Shown one piece after another: positions 1 through 11,900 of a stretch of 64,000 bases of DNA (position 1 is its first letter; every line of letters begins with the position of its first letter). The stretch is from Lingula anatina (Eukaryota; Brachiopoda; Lingulata; Lingulida; Lingulidae). The stretch is from positions 581,679 through 645,678 of the forward strand of contig NW_019773958.1 of the NCBI RefSeq assembly GCF_001039355.2, written 5' to 3'. The notes under the pieces are model-generated. The model had not been told where the DNA came from and searched no databases. It saw only the letters and a program-made list of their open reading frames with translations. Both the position numbers and the translations under genes were made by a program.

Positions 1-1321
1 ACAAGCCAAATTGCTTTGAAACAGAATTTGTAGCAGGTATTTGTTGATCTCTTGGGTCGACTAATTCAAGTCTGACTGAAAGACACCTGTCTAAGCAGCC
101 AACGTGATGGCACCAATCCAGGAAATAACACCCAGTTTGGAGAGTCCAATGAGTCCCAGCAATGCCATTTCCATTGTTCGTTAAGCTTAGAATGAAAAAA
201 TCAATTTACTGAGATACTAATTTCTTTTTTTATAGGTTATGTCCATTACTTTTGCCATTTAGTGTTGTTAATGTTAAAATGGTGACGAATTGTGAAACAT
301 GGTGTGCTATTTCAGCACCACTTATAGTGATGATGTGATAGGAACTTTGGTGAGTTCTCAATTGCCACTGTAGTGAAAATCATTTGTTGGTCCATTTACT
401 ATAAATATATTTTTGTGTTTTATTTTTTTGAAGTAAGTATCTTGTTAAGGATATATTTAGGTGGTGAAAGTGAGATAGGCTGTAGCAATTCCTGTAAGCT
501 GTTCTGCACAGAGAATAATGGAATGCTTTTGTGCAGCAATTTCTGTGAAGATTTGGTGCCAGGGAATGATTTTAGGGTATTCTTTTCTAACATCAGTCTA
601 ATCTGCTCTTTGCAGCTGCTTCAAGATATACAATGTCATCACAGAGAATTGTGGTACATGCTGTCAATTCAGTTCAATTCCTTATTAGAAGAGACCTTTG
701 AGAACAAGAGAGTTAAATGCATTCAGGAACAAGAAAATCTTCTCCTTTATTTTTCTTTTATAAAACTTGATATCAACAATTACATTTGCTGCCTTAAGTA
801 TTTAGTTGTGGTATTCAAGGTGTTACTCTTAATCTCTAAATCTGAAAAAGGCAATTTTGAACTTTAAGTATGATTGGCCTGGTATTTAAATACAGGTCCT
901 TGTGGAGCTTTTTGAAGGTACTTTGTCTGTCAGGGAAGCCATACACAACTAGATGCACATCCATTTTTTTGATGAAAATATTAAGTATTTTTCACTCAAA
1001 TACCTTATGAGTCTGGTCATTTCTAACCCCACTTTTTCAGAATTGCCAGTCATTGTGTCAAGTCATTCACTAGACAAGTTTTATTTCTGAGATTTTTTGT
1101 GCTTATTCTTTCTAGATTGAAAATGTTTTTTATTTATTTATTTTATTTCATTTTTTAGAATATAGTTGCAGATCCAGACATTTAAGATATTCACTGTAGT
1201 TATCAACTCTGACACTCTTCCAATAACAATGGAAATCATCTGAGATGGCTTAAAATGAGGCTGTAGGCACCAAATGGTCAGAAAAATGGGTGTGCATCTA
1301 TATCCCAAGAGTTGGCTTTTT

Positions 1322-1577
1322 GTAGGGTCATCTATTAGGAAGGTCCGCTATTCTGAGGGTCCAATATTCTGAGGGTCCACTATTCTTAATGTAAAGATAG
1401 AGCACAAACAGCTGAAAGATAGCAAATTCAATGCATTTCTTTGACATGGAGGTTAGTACCCTGATTAACTAATATAATTCCTTTAAGCACAGATATTGCA
1501 TCAATAACCTTTTTTTTGGAATAGTGGACCTTGGGAATAGTGGACATTCAGAATTGTGGACCCTCTACCCCATGGAA
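1322..1577. repeat. Fold-back repeat with GGTCC-ACTATTC units
   Basis: Near 1322-1395 the motif GGTCC(A/G)CTATTCTGAG and close variants occur several times in tandem. Near 1515-1577 the reverse complement (GAATAGTGGACC and variants) occurs several times. The two arms flank about 120 bases of unrelated sequence. This is the structure of a small non-autonomous fold-back element. No coding capacity is visible and the exact ends are uncertain. Confidence 0.55.
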
Positions 1578-3284
1578 TACCCTCAGAACAGTGCTCGATT
1601 TCTGATCAAAGCTACTTTAGTCTTTAAAATTGCAGACTCTCTGAACAGCGGAATATAGGAATGCCTCCCCAGAAAACGTGAGAATCTGTGTGAGGGGAGG
1701 CTTATCTTTTAGCAATAAGAGTGAAACTATGCATGGAGATTGCTAAGAGAGCTATACTTATATAACACAGAAATGATGATGAATACATGCTGTTGTGCAA
1801 AAAAGTGTCATTCCACAGAACTTGGGGCAAAGCTGCCCTAAAAATATCTGTGGATAAATTCTGTCAGTGCACTTGCCTACCAAACCACCCTAAAAATATC
1901 TGTGGGTAAATTCTGTCAGCTCTCTTGCCTGCCATTATTTCTGACCCCACTTTCCTCCGTATCCCTCAACATTTGCAAACTTTTGGACTATCTTGGATGA
2001 TTTCCATTGGAAGTTAAAATATACAATAAAAGAGTTTCGGAAAAAGCTAATCTGAGAAAAGAAGCCATATTAATCTAAAGTTAAAAGACACATGAAAGTC
2101 TTTAGATAATCTTCGAAAGACCTAGGAGGCCATTAAGTCAACCAATACAGAAATGGAATATTCAATCCACTCAAGCCATAGAGCAATATAACAGTGCCAT
2201 AATTTACATGACAGCCTCTATCATACTGATAGCTTACAGATTAATAACCTACATATTTTGCAATTGTTAGAATTCAAAGATAGTTGTCACTTTATCTATA
2301 ATATAAATGGTTGGCAAGATTGATTCCATAACTGGCATGATCTTTGCCTCTTGAAAATATTATATCCTATATTTCTGTATGATGATACTTGTTATGCCAT
2401 TGTTATCGTGGTAATTGAGTTATGTAATTACTTTTGTCCTTTCAAAAATTTGAATGTACATCATTATTAAGAAATGAACAACAAAGATTGATATTTATTT
2501 CCGAAGTTATCCCATTAAGATAAGGGAAACCTCTTTTAAACTCAGGTGTAGCATTCATTTTGTTGGTTCTAATTTTCTCTTATTAATGGGTCTTTCAGAT
2601 GAATGAATAGAATTATTTATTCTAATAGCTGGTGCATACTTTCTGTCAGCAAGTGTTATACAGTTGAGCTGATAATGTGGCAATCATGGTAAAACCTCAA
2701 AATGATGTAATATTTTAGAAGTTGGAGATTTTCAATGTTTTAATTAATGAGAAGCAGTTGGTAAGATGGTGATGTTAAATTGAACAGTTTTATTCCATAT
2801 GATAAAGGTGATCTGTCATTTTGCCTTCAGTTTGGGCATAATTTTGATCTTTTGGGAAAAGTTAAAAAAAAAAAAAGAATTCTTTGGTCTATTTTATGGT
2901 GTTTTTTTTTATGAAAGAAAAATCTGGTCTTCAGTCAGTGTGTTTTATTAATTTGTAAGACTTTATTAGTCACTGGACCTTGCCAGTTGTCCTTTTGTGT
3001 TCCTATTAACAAGTTCAAAGTGATTGAATGTACGCAGTTCAGATGGCACATCAAACCAAATGTATCGATAAAATTGCTTAAAAAGCAATGGCTGGGCAGA
3101 GATAAGCAGTTACTATGGTTTAAAGGTTAGAGAGTGGTTATCCGAGCAGAAAATGTAAAATACCATCATATTGTTGATTATGATTATAATGTTAAGGTTT
3201 ATCTTATTTATGCAGTTGTGGAAAAATAAAATTTAAGAAAAATGTCACTCCAAGTGAGCTGCATAAACAAAAGGTGCTATTATA

Positions 3285-3837
3285 TACCCCATTCACACTA
3301 CGCTCAGTTATCCAGATAAGTTGCGAATTGGGTCACAATTCGAATAAATGCAGTAGTGTGAACGCAAGAGGATTTCTGTAATGCGAATTTTCAAAATCCT
3401 GCAAGCGAGGTGGATTTCTAAGCGCGATTCGAATGACTTACCGGAATCGACACCTGTACAGATCTTACTGCGCATGTGTGCAGATAAGTGGGGGTATCTA
3501 TGAACGCTTGTTTAATTACTTTAGCGCTTGCACCAAACGTATTTGGAGGTCACCACTCACTACAACATGAGGAAACAAACTTATTTTGCCATCTTGTACT
3601 TCTCAAGAATGCTGGAAAGTCTTTTGAGTTGCATTTGTCGTCACAAATTTTTGTTGGTATTTAAAGATTTCCTGTGCGGCGCATGTGCAAGTGTTCAAAA
3701 CAGGAAGTTAAACCTGAAATTTTCAACGTGTGATTCGGTTTCGCTTCGCGTGTGTGAACGCAATACCCAATCGAATTCCTCACGAAAAATTCGAATTATA
3801 CAATGCGCATTTTTGCAACTGTAGTGTGAATGGGGTA
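3285..3837. mobile_element. MITE-like element, about 553 bp, with 17-bp terminal inverted repeats
   Basis: The left end TACCCCATTCACACTAC (3285-3301) is matched perfectly by its reverse complement at 3821-3837. ATA flanks both ends (3282-3284 and 3838-3840) and may be a 3-bp target duplication. The interior has repeated CGAATT-type motifs and is richer in CpG than the surrounding DNA, which suggests a younger or differently methylated insertion. There is no transposase, so it would be non-autonomous. The 98-residue open frame inside it is incidental. Confidence 0.75.
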
Positions 3838-6380
3838 ATAGGTGGGATATTTGTATGGTGTTGTTCATAACTAATATAATTTGGTAAAATGCTTTGACTG
3901 TTCAGTTTTTTTTTTTTTTTTTTTTTTTTTTACATACAGTGCGAAGAAATTACACTGAGGTTAAAAAAAAAAGCTAGGTTATTCTAAGAATGGCCACAGA
4001 GTACTTTTCTGGTAAATAAAGGTCGAGGGAATTCAAAGATCTATTCAAAATATGTCTGCTATTGATTTTATTCAAATTTTTTCTGCTATTCATTCTGCTA
4101 TATTTCTGTCTTAATGGATTTACTAGACAAACAGGCTGGTAACCTGGGCTTTGCTGACAAAAAAACATGGCTTATAAAACATAGTCTCGTTTGGTTTAAA
4201 ATATCATCTTTCATTATCCTGAAAAACCTACCCCAGTTGATCCGAGTTTTGGGTGATGTATTGCAATATGGGCTATGCTTAAAGCATGCTGGTCATCAAC
4301 TTTAAATTCACATATATTATGGCATCAAACAGAACAGTTCCTGTAAAAAAATCACACACACTTTAATTATGATTCATATTTTAATAATAAAAAAAAGCTC
4401 AGGCAATGTGTGAATTACTAGTAGGGTAAAGGACTTGAAAGGGGTGGAGGGGGGGGGGCTTGTTATCAGCAATGCTATCACTGAGTTAGAAAACTGTAGA
4501 AATGTTATTAGTTTTCTTATTGGGCTCAGGTGTAGCAAATGCTCTCATTCCCAGAAGTCTGATATGTGTAAGCCCATAAATATATAATAGCCCTTGATCG
4601 AAGTATCCTAGGTGGAGATGTGCTGAATGGCAGCTATAACACCTAGGTTGAATAAATAGGCTGGGTGGAACAAACCATACATGTTAAAACAATTGTCTTA
4701 CAAATGCATTCAGAATTCTGGAAATCTGTTTTTCTGTACACTTAATGTTAACAGTTAAGGGAACAAATTTTAGAAAAATACCCACTAATGATGAAGTCTG
4801 GGGATTCTGTTCAGCAGGATTCAAGAATTGTGTCTTACTGTGTGATTTGGTTGAAACATAAACACATGTAGTTCTGATAACTGGAAAATTTTGTCTGTTT
4901 TTAGTTGATAACTCTCTTGAAGAGGTTTACAGAAAAGGATGCATATGTAGTGTTTGTAATCTTAACTATATTTGCACACCACTTACATGGACATATATTT
5001 AAGAGCGTGAGCATGTTTTCCTTTTGACTTACTATCATGGAAGGAAAACACAAAGTCTTAGAAGTGTGCCAAAATTGCTAATTTTCTCTCTTGTTAATAC
5101 CATTGATTGATGTCCTTTTTCGCTCATTTTGTTTCCAAAAGTTGTTTAGTTTCTGTTTAAGTGAGCTATTGAGCAAAGTTCAGCAAAGTCGGAAATTGCC
5201 AATTTGATACAAAAATTGTTTGAGGATTTGTTTTGATAAGCAGTGTATTGATCCAACAGATGCAATCATATCATTTATTCCCCTACCAGCTCAATCAAAG
5301 ACTACCAAGACAAGCAAGTACTTAATTAATGTGCATGGGGAAAAAAAAGAATATCTCTCTTTTATTCAATTGGTCAATTTAAACACATCCCTTGAGCCTG
5401 GTGTTGGAGCTGTTTGGAGCAGTGAGTAAGCTGTGGCCTGTTGGAGATTCAGTAGATAAAGGCTGAAAAAAAGGCAATTAAGAACAGCTTGAAGATTTAA
5501 AAAAGAACCTGTCATCTGAATTGAAATCATCCAAGCTAACACAGAGTGTTGCAAGTTAATGTAAAATCGAGCATTATTTCATGATATTCAGAAGAGCTAG
5601 AGTGGGGTCAGAAATAATGAAAAGACTAGCAACTGTAGTGAAAAACTGACATAATTTGTCCATGGTTATTTTGCTTGTTGTTTTTTCTCTTAAGCTCTGT
5701 GAATTTTTTTTTTTTTTTTTTTTGTATTACTTTTGCTGAGACGACATTGTTTCACTGTTATTGATAAAAGTAAGCCCCATCTCACCTGTAGCTATAGTCA
5801 AAATTCATCATGTGATATTATATGATTTGATGCACTGATAAGCTTTTCTTATCCAAAAAAAAAAATCACAAATTGAATTTTGTAAGAGTTTTATAGATTA
5901 TTTGCAGTTAAAAAGAAACTACATATATTCTGAACTGAATCACAGTGTAGAGCCTTCGCCTGCCCTTCACTTCAATCTGGCAAATGGCTGGTCTCAGCAC
6001 AAATCCATCCTCTTCATAAAATTGTATGATTCATGTTTTTACATGTGTTACCCCAAATTACCACAATATACACCCGGGGAGGTGACAACAATTTTTGGCT
6101 GGATTTATCCCATTCCTTGATTGGTATTGGCCAGCAGTTCTATGAAGTCCTGTTCCTGCCAGTATTCACACCCAGTATTATCCAGTGGGGCTTCTCTTTT
6201 GCTTGCTTTATTAGATAACTCGTTAATTAGTACATTTACTCTGAGGGCAAATCTGATATGCTCTTGGTATGGCTACCAACTAAGCCTTTATTTGCCAGTG
6301 GCTTATACATGCTGACTGTTTGTGTTATTGTAGTTAACATATTTTGTTTCTGTCTTTACATTTGCTGGCCAAGTTCTGAA

Positions 6381-6441
6381 TGTGTGTGTGCATGTGTGTG
6401 TGGGTGTGCATGTGTGTGTGTGGATGTGTGTGTGTGTGTGT
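6381..6441. repeat. TG microsatellite
   Basis: Interrupted (TG)n with GCA and GGA interruptions. Open frames across it are low-complexity and not genes. Confidence 0.9.
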
Positions 6442-7052
6442 GATCAGTTTTCATGTTTCCTTTGAATTTACATAGATGTATATATAAGTTACCGACACAC
6501 GTCAAATGACTGAGATAGAGTTTATTTATTGGCTTAATTTGGAAATGGCATTAGCTAATTAAATCTTAATAAATCTTATAAGAACATTGTCTCAGAAGGT
6601 GGTTGCTTTTTAGAAAGAATAAAATGTGTGTTGGATTAATGAGAGCATCTTTAGTAGCTTTTCAAGACAGTGTGACATTATAAGCTCTTTTCCATTTCCT
6701 TTTTTAGGATTATTACATTATTCTATGCCTCTGCTTTGGAATATATTCCTTATTCTCTCACTCCAAAAGGTTGACATCATTATGCGTATATTTGGTGGAG
6801 TTATTAAATGGGGTCCCCATGAAAAGTTTTGGATGATACACTGCAATTTCAGGACTAATTATTTATATTAGGAGATTGGAGTAATTATTTCTTTTTGTAG
6901 ACATTGCATGTGGTTAATTACTAGAATGGAACTTTCACTTCCAGGGTTAAATACATGTAGTTGGTGAAATAGATTAAAGCATAATTTTCATGAAACAATT
7001 TTTTTTACTTTATAATTAACTTAGAAAATATTTTATTTTGTTTTTAATTTAG

Positions 7053-7076
7053 TGGACTCTGAAGATTCGGAATCAG
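7053..7076 (+). CDS. Candidate 24-nt cassette microexon of the Na+/Ca2+ exchanger
   Basis: A strong pyrimidine tract and AG end at 7052. The next 24 bases run to a GT at 7077 (GTATTG, a weak donor). In phase 1-1 the exon would encode an acidic, serine-rich insert (x-D-S-E-D-S-E-S), and its last base G would join the GT that opens the exon at 8993 to make glycine. Its length is a multiple of three and its phase matches the next exon. It lies where the large cytoplasmic loop of SLC8 exchangers is known to be varied by very small cassette exons. It is too short for homology to prove, so it rests on splice signals and phase alone. Confidence 0.4.
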
Positions 7077-8992
7077 GTATTGAGTATTGAGGAGACATGT
7101 AGAGCACAATGACAAGCAGGCACTAATATTAAATGTGGACATTTTCTTGTCTTCCTAATTATTTAATTTTTTACCACACACTCAGTTAACCAGCAGTTGA
7201 AGATAGGCTTAGATAAGTTAAAAATTGCCTGACAGGCTGTTAAATTGAACACACGTCAAATGCAACTTTTCTCTGTTCATTAGGAAAAAAAATCTCTGCT
7301 CTTGAAAAATATCATATACAAATTATCACTATTGTTTAATATGATATCTATCTTTTATTGCTGGTTAAACAAAGCTGAACTGAACTGTGTCACTTTTTAT
7401 GATTAATTTTTTTTTATTTATTATGCTGTTTATTTTATTTTATTTTTATTTGTAGTCGCAGCTGATACTTATATTTAGCATCGATTTACTATCAATGCAG
7501 TGTTATATTAGCACAAGAGGTCAAGCAAAGAGGTCATGACTAACCACTCCCATTCTAATCATGACATCTCCCCTTCCCCATCATTTCTTCTTTTAATTAT
7601 CACCTTTTCATACATCTTTAAGTATGAATTTGAAATCTTCCCCAATGTACGAAATTGCCCCTAAACCTTTGCTTGACCAAAATGCATGGTACTGGTGCCA
7701 CTTAGTACCTCTTTGGTGCAGTTTGTGTCGATTTCTACAACAAAATTGATTGCTGGTTGACTTTAATTTCAATTTTGCATGTTGGTGTTCTTATAACTAA
7801 GTGCTCTAGCTGACCTTGCCTCTGCCTTCTCCCTAGTTCCATGACTGATACCTGGACATTTGTCATTCAAAATTGGAACTCCTAACACGTGGCCCAAACA
7901 CCCTATTACTTTTTACATGTGTACTGAAGCTCTTTAAGGGATATTTCTATGCTTACCTAATAATATACTATTTTCTTTGTACTTTGAAGAAAAAAACTTA
8001 AATTCTAACTGCTTAAAACATTATCATGTAAATTTGGTTTTATAATATATTAATGCTGGATTCTTTTTTAACCCTAAATATAAATGTTTCATCTGAAATA
8101 AAGCAAAAGGTGTTTCATATTGTTACATAATTTATTTATTTATTAATTTTGCATCTGTTGTTTACTCCCTGTTTTGCCACTTTGCAGTGAAATAAGAATG
8201 CATGGTGTGGTACACAATTATCAAATAAGGAACACCATTTCACCTTAGGATGATATTGTTTCTATTACATGAAAACTTAAATTCTTGCTAAGATAGCTTT
8301 TTGGGATCCCTTCTGCACTATTGCCTCATTACCTTTTCCCCTTTATTGCCTTTTCTGCTTGTTGGGTTTTAAAACAAAAGCTTTTTTGGTATGAAAATTT
8401 TGTTTTAGGTGTTTGTGTTTACTTTATAGATGGAAAAGTATCAAATTATTTTTTTCTAAGGATTGACTTCCCAATAATGCTGTTTCTATTTTTATAAATT
8501 TGTTTTCTATGTTGAGATGAGATTTGCACAAAGAATATAAGGTTCCCTCACAAAAATACATTTGCAATATTTTTTTTACATGAACAAAATATTTACAAGG
8601 TTCAGTCTTGTTATAGACATGTTTTAGTGTTCTGATGGTTCGTTATCAATGTAGTACACAAGATCATAGCAAATATGACACGTTGTAGGGCCTAAGGGTA
8701 TCTTCTTCCCTGTCAGAGTAACACCTGAGCACATTATTTATTATGATTAATTTTGGATACACATATGTTCAAGTAAAAATGAAGCAATATCTGTACAGCA
8801 ACAATTTCTTTAGGATAAGGGCAATGTAAGGTTTCTTGAACACATCAAATCCATGTTGAAGGTGGCATAAAGTTTTTTCCAAGATACTGAAAGACTTGAT
8901 TCAACCAATTTGGTCTTGTCAAAAGAAAAAAAAAAGTAAGAAAGATAAACTTGTGAAAGTGTAAAAGATAAATTGTTGCATATTATCTTCAG

Positions 8993-11900
8993 GTAAAGAC
9001 GCTGATGTCAATGAAGTTGAATTGGAGGATGCTACACCAATTGATCAAATGACGGAAGACCAGAAAATCGCCATGCTCGGCAAACCGCGACTTGGAGAAA
9101 AAATTCACACTGTTGTTCGAATTCATGAGAGCCAGGAATTTAAGGTATAAAATATGCTCTGATGGGTTCAAGGGGTATGATGTTTTTGTTGTTTTTTAAG
9201 ATATTGACATTATTTCTTCTTACAGTATTTGTGATGACCATGGCCAGGTAAGTTGGTTATTTGTATCTGTTCCTAACAAAAGCACAATACAGCCACACAT
9301 GTCAAAAAGCTACATTTATTAAAATTATTTAAGCCAGCAAGAAATCCTAATCTAATTGAGAGAGTTGACCATCAGTTATCAATAAAAACATTCTGTTAAC
9401 TGCAGGGCGAGAAAACCATTATAGTGAATAGTCACAAAACCAGTATGCAAACTGTTTTAAGCGTCATATTTTTCACTCTGTTTCCTTCGAAATGCATACC
9501 CAAAAATCTTCAAGCATATGGATCATTTAGGTATAATTCCAAATGAACATCAAACTCAGTCAATGAAAAAATTGCTGAGATGGTCTGTGTTCTAGGGCAT
9601 CTCATTATTGTGGAACATGATTGGTGTAAACAACTGATCAAAAGTGACTAAATTTTAGACTAAAAAAAATCTGTAAAAAAACTCTAGTTAATTTGTTAGC
9701 TTCTAGCTTGCCTGCAGTGAAAGAAAATTGGAATTTCTTTGACTGAATTGTACTCGTAAGTGTAACTTGAAGCAGATACATGTACAAACTAGATGTTACA
9801 AGTAATGAGGTGGGGGGATTAACCAGATACATGTACATCCCTCATCCACTCTTTCCAAGAATCCTGGTTATGGAATGGCGGAGAATCGATGAAAATCAAT
9901 TTTAGATACATAGCATGTCATTTCGGATACTTAGTTGTTCACGTTCTTATTAATTAGGCATGCTTACTGACCAGGCCGGCCATGCAGACGAACAGAAATT
10001 GGAAACTTTGATGCAAATAAGACTGAATTTAATCTGAGGAAAATGGAGATTAATTTCTATTTTTGCACATGGATGTGATTGTTGTTGAGGGTTGTTTGTC
10101 ATCAAAGGTTTATGTTGCTGAGGTGAAAACATGTCTTCATGCAGTTTGTGCTGGCTTAATTGGATCTGTGCTTTGTTGTGTGGGCTGTAACATTCTAGTA
10201 TAGCTGGATGACTTCTGTTTTCTCAAATTTCCTCTTCTCAATAGGATTTTGTTGAGTCGGATTTCCTGATTTGAATTCAATAAACTTATACAGTAATTCC
10301 ATCTACCATGTGATCAAGCACTTTCTGAAATCTAATCATATTGCTGTTCCCCTTCAAAATAAAGGGAGGTTACATGATATTAAACTACCTATATGGGCCT
10401 GTCTATTTGTTCTGTAATTTCATTAAAAGAATCAGTCTACTGTTTCAGTAATTGCCTGTCTTCCTGCCTATCTGCATTTTTCTGAAAATGGGAATGTTTT
10501 ACACAGGTTGCACTCAGATCAAATCAGTCCAAAATATGTCTGTGTCTGATATCAATGGACAACTGATATACTGGATATAGAAATCTAAGGCATGATGGTA
10601 TCACATAAGATCTGTAATATACCATCCACCCAGTACCAGTTATTGAGACTAAATTTTAGAGCAAAATTTACTACAAAACAGACTTTTTATTGCATACCTT
10701 CAAGGCCTTCATCTGATTCATGTATTGAAGTCATTTACAAAACTGTTTCGATGCAAAATGGTTACCATTTATACCATTAATAAAAGCTTTCATTAGTAAA
10801 AAATGTGCCTATAGCTACAGTTTTTGGTCATTAAAATTGACAGTTGAATACTTTTTTTACCTAGTTGTTACCAGAAATTATCCACATGCTTACTGATGAC
10901 TTAAAACAGGTACCGGGTAATCTCCTGGGAGTTTCTTTCACTTTTTTCAATGGTTAAACTCAGAGGTTGAAAATAAATATGGTGTTATTATTCCAAAAGA
11001 ATCCAAATGGCAATCATCTGATCTTTCAGTTGTTTTCATCTTTCAGGTGATTATAAAGGATCATGGCGTAGCTTTTTCATAAAATACTTGAAGGTGTTTA
11101 TTTTTTTTTGGCAGTAATAAAACCAGTGTTACCATTATCAGCTAACCAGAAGTATTAGACTGGGTTCCAATCCTAGATCAATCTAACAGGATTGGTCCAT
11201 CTCCATGGGCTTTCTCGCTAAGTTGTTTTCAGCTTAAGTGGCTTAGATGTCTGGAAAGCCTACTAAAACTGCTAAACAAGAGTGAATTACCCCCTATCAG
11301 CTTCAGTAGGCGTGACAGACATCTTAGCTGCTTAAGTTAATTGCAATTAGGCGTGACCCCTTGGAGGTGGACCGATCCTGTTAGATCGATCCCGAATGGT
11401 CTTGTAGTTCAGCTTGAACCTCCTCCATACCCCCTAATTCGATCATCCTCGGGCAAAATCTATATGAAGTCATCTCAAATGCAGTAGCCATTTTCTCCAT
11501 TTTGGCAGTTTTCTTCCCAGTGATAAAATTTAAATTAATATGGAAAGATTTTTTAAAAAATTATGCTGATTTTATCTGCTACCTCTGTTGTTCAGTTTCT
11601 TACCAAAGCTTATTTCAGCTGATAGAACATGGGTAATTATAGTTTCAGATATACATTGTGCATTTATGATTCATGAAATAGTATATTTAATATTTATTAA
11701 TAATTACTCTTTGGGTTGGGGTAAATGGAGTTCCTAGTTAAGCACTAGTTCCATGTACTGATCACACTAAGTGCCCGCCTTAATAAGCTGATGACATCAT
11801 ATTGATTCAACAGTATTTCTGAACTGCTGTTGCCCAATTTGTCTATTAAAATAAAGTAGAGAAGTAGTGCTTTTGTGCATGAACACATAAACCTACGTGC

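Larger units (their letters stand above)
1..7052. other. NCX upstream intron or 5' flank, no confident exon
   Basis: I find no convincing coding exon here. The region is AT-rich and holds two inverted-repeat elements (1322-1577 and 3285-3837), homopolymer runs (for example T at 3907-3930 and 5707-5723) and a TG microsatellite near 6381-6441. By position it should be an intron of the sodium/calcium exchanger gene downstream, because the conserved Calx-beta and N-terminal membrane exons of that family are not visible here. The open frame at 373-867 has low-complexity composition and no recognisable family. Confidence 0.5.

Noticed and set aside
92-175. Short hydrophobic minus-strand frame near the window start
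   Set aside because: Only 27 residues, without family resemblance or flanking exons. It could be chance.
373-867. 164-residue plus-strand open frame
   Set aside because: It is rich in Phe, Leu, Ile and Lys as expected from AT-rich DNA, has no domain or splice context, and lies in a likely intron.
6258-6443. Cys/Val-rich open frame
   Set aside because: It is a translation of the TG microsatellite.
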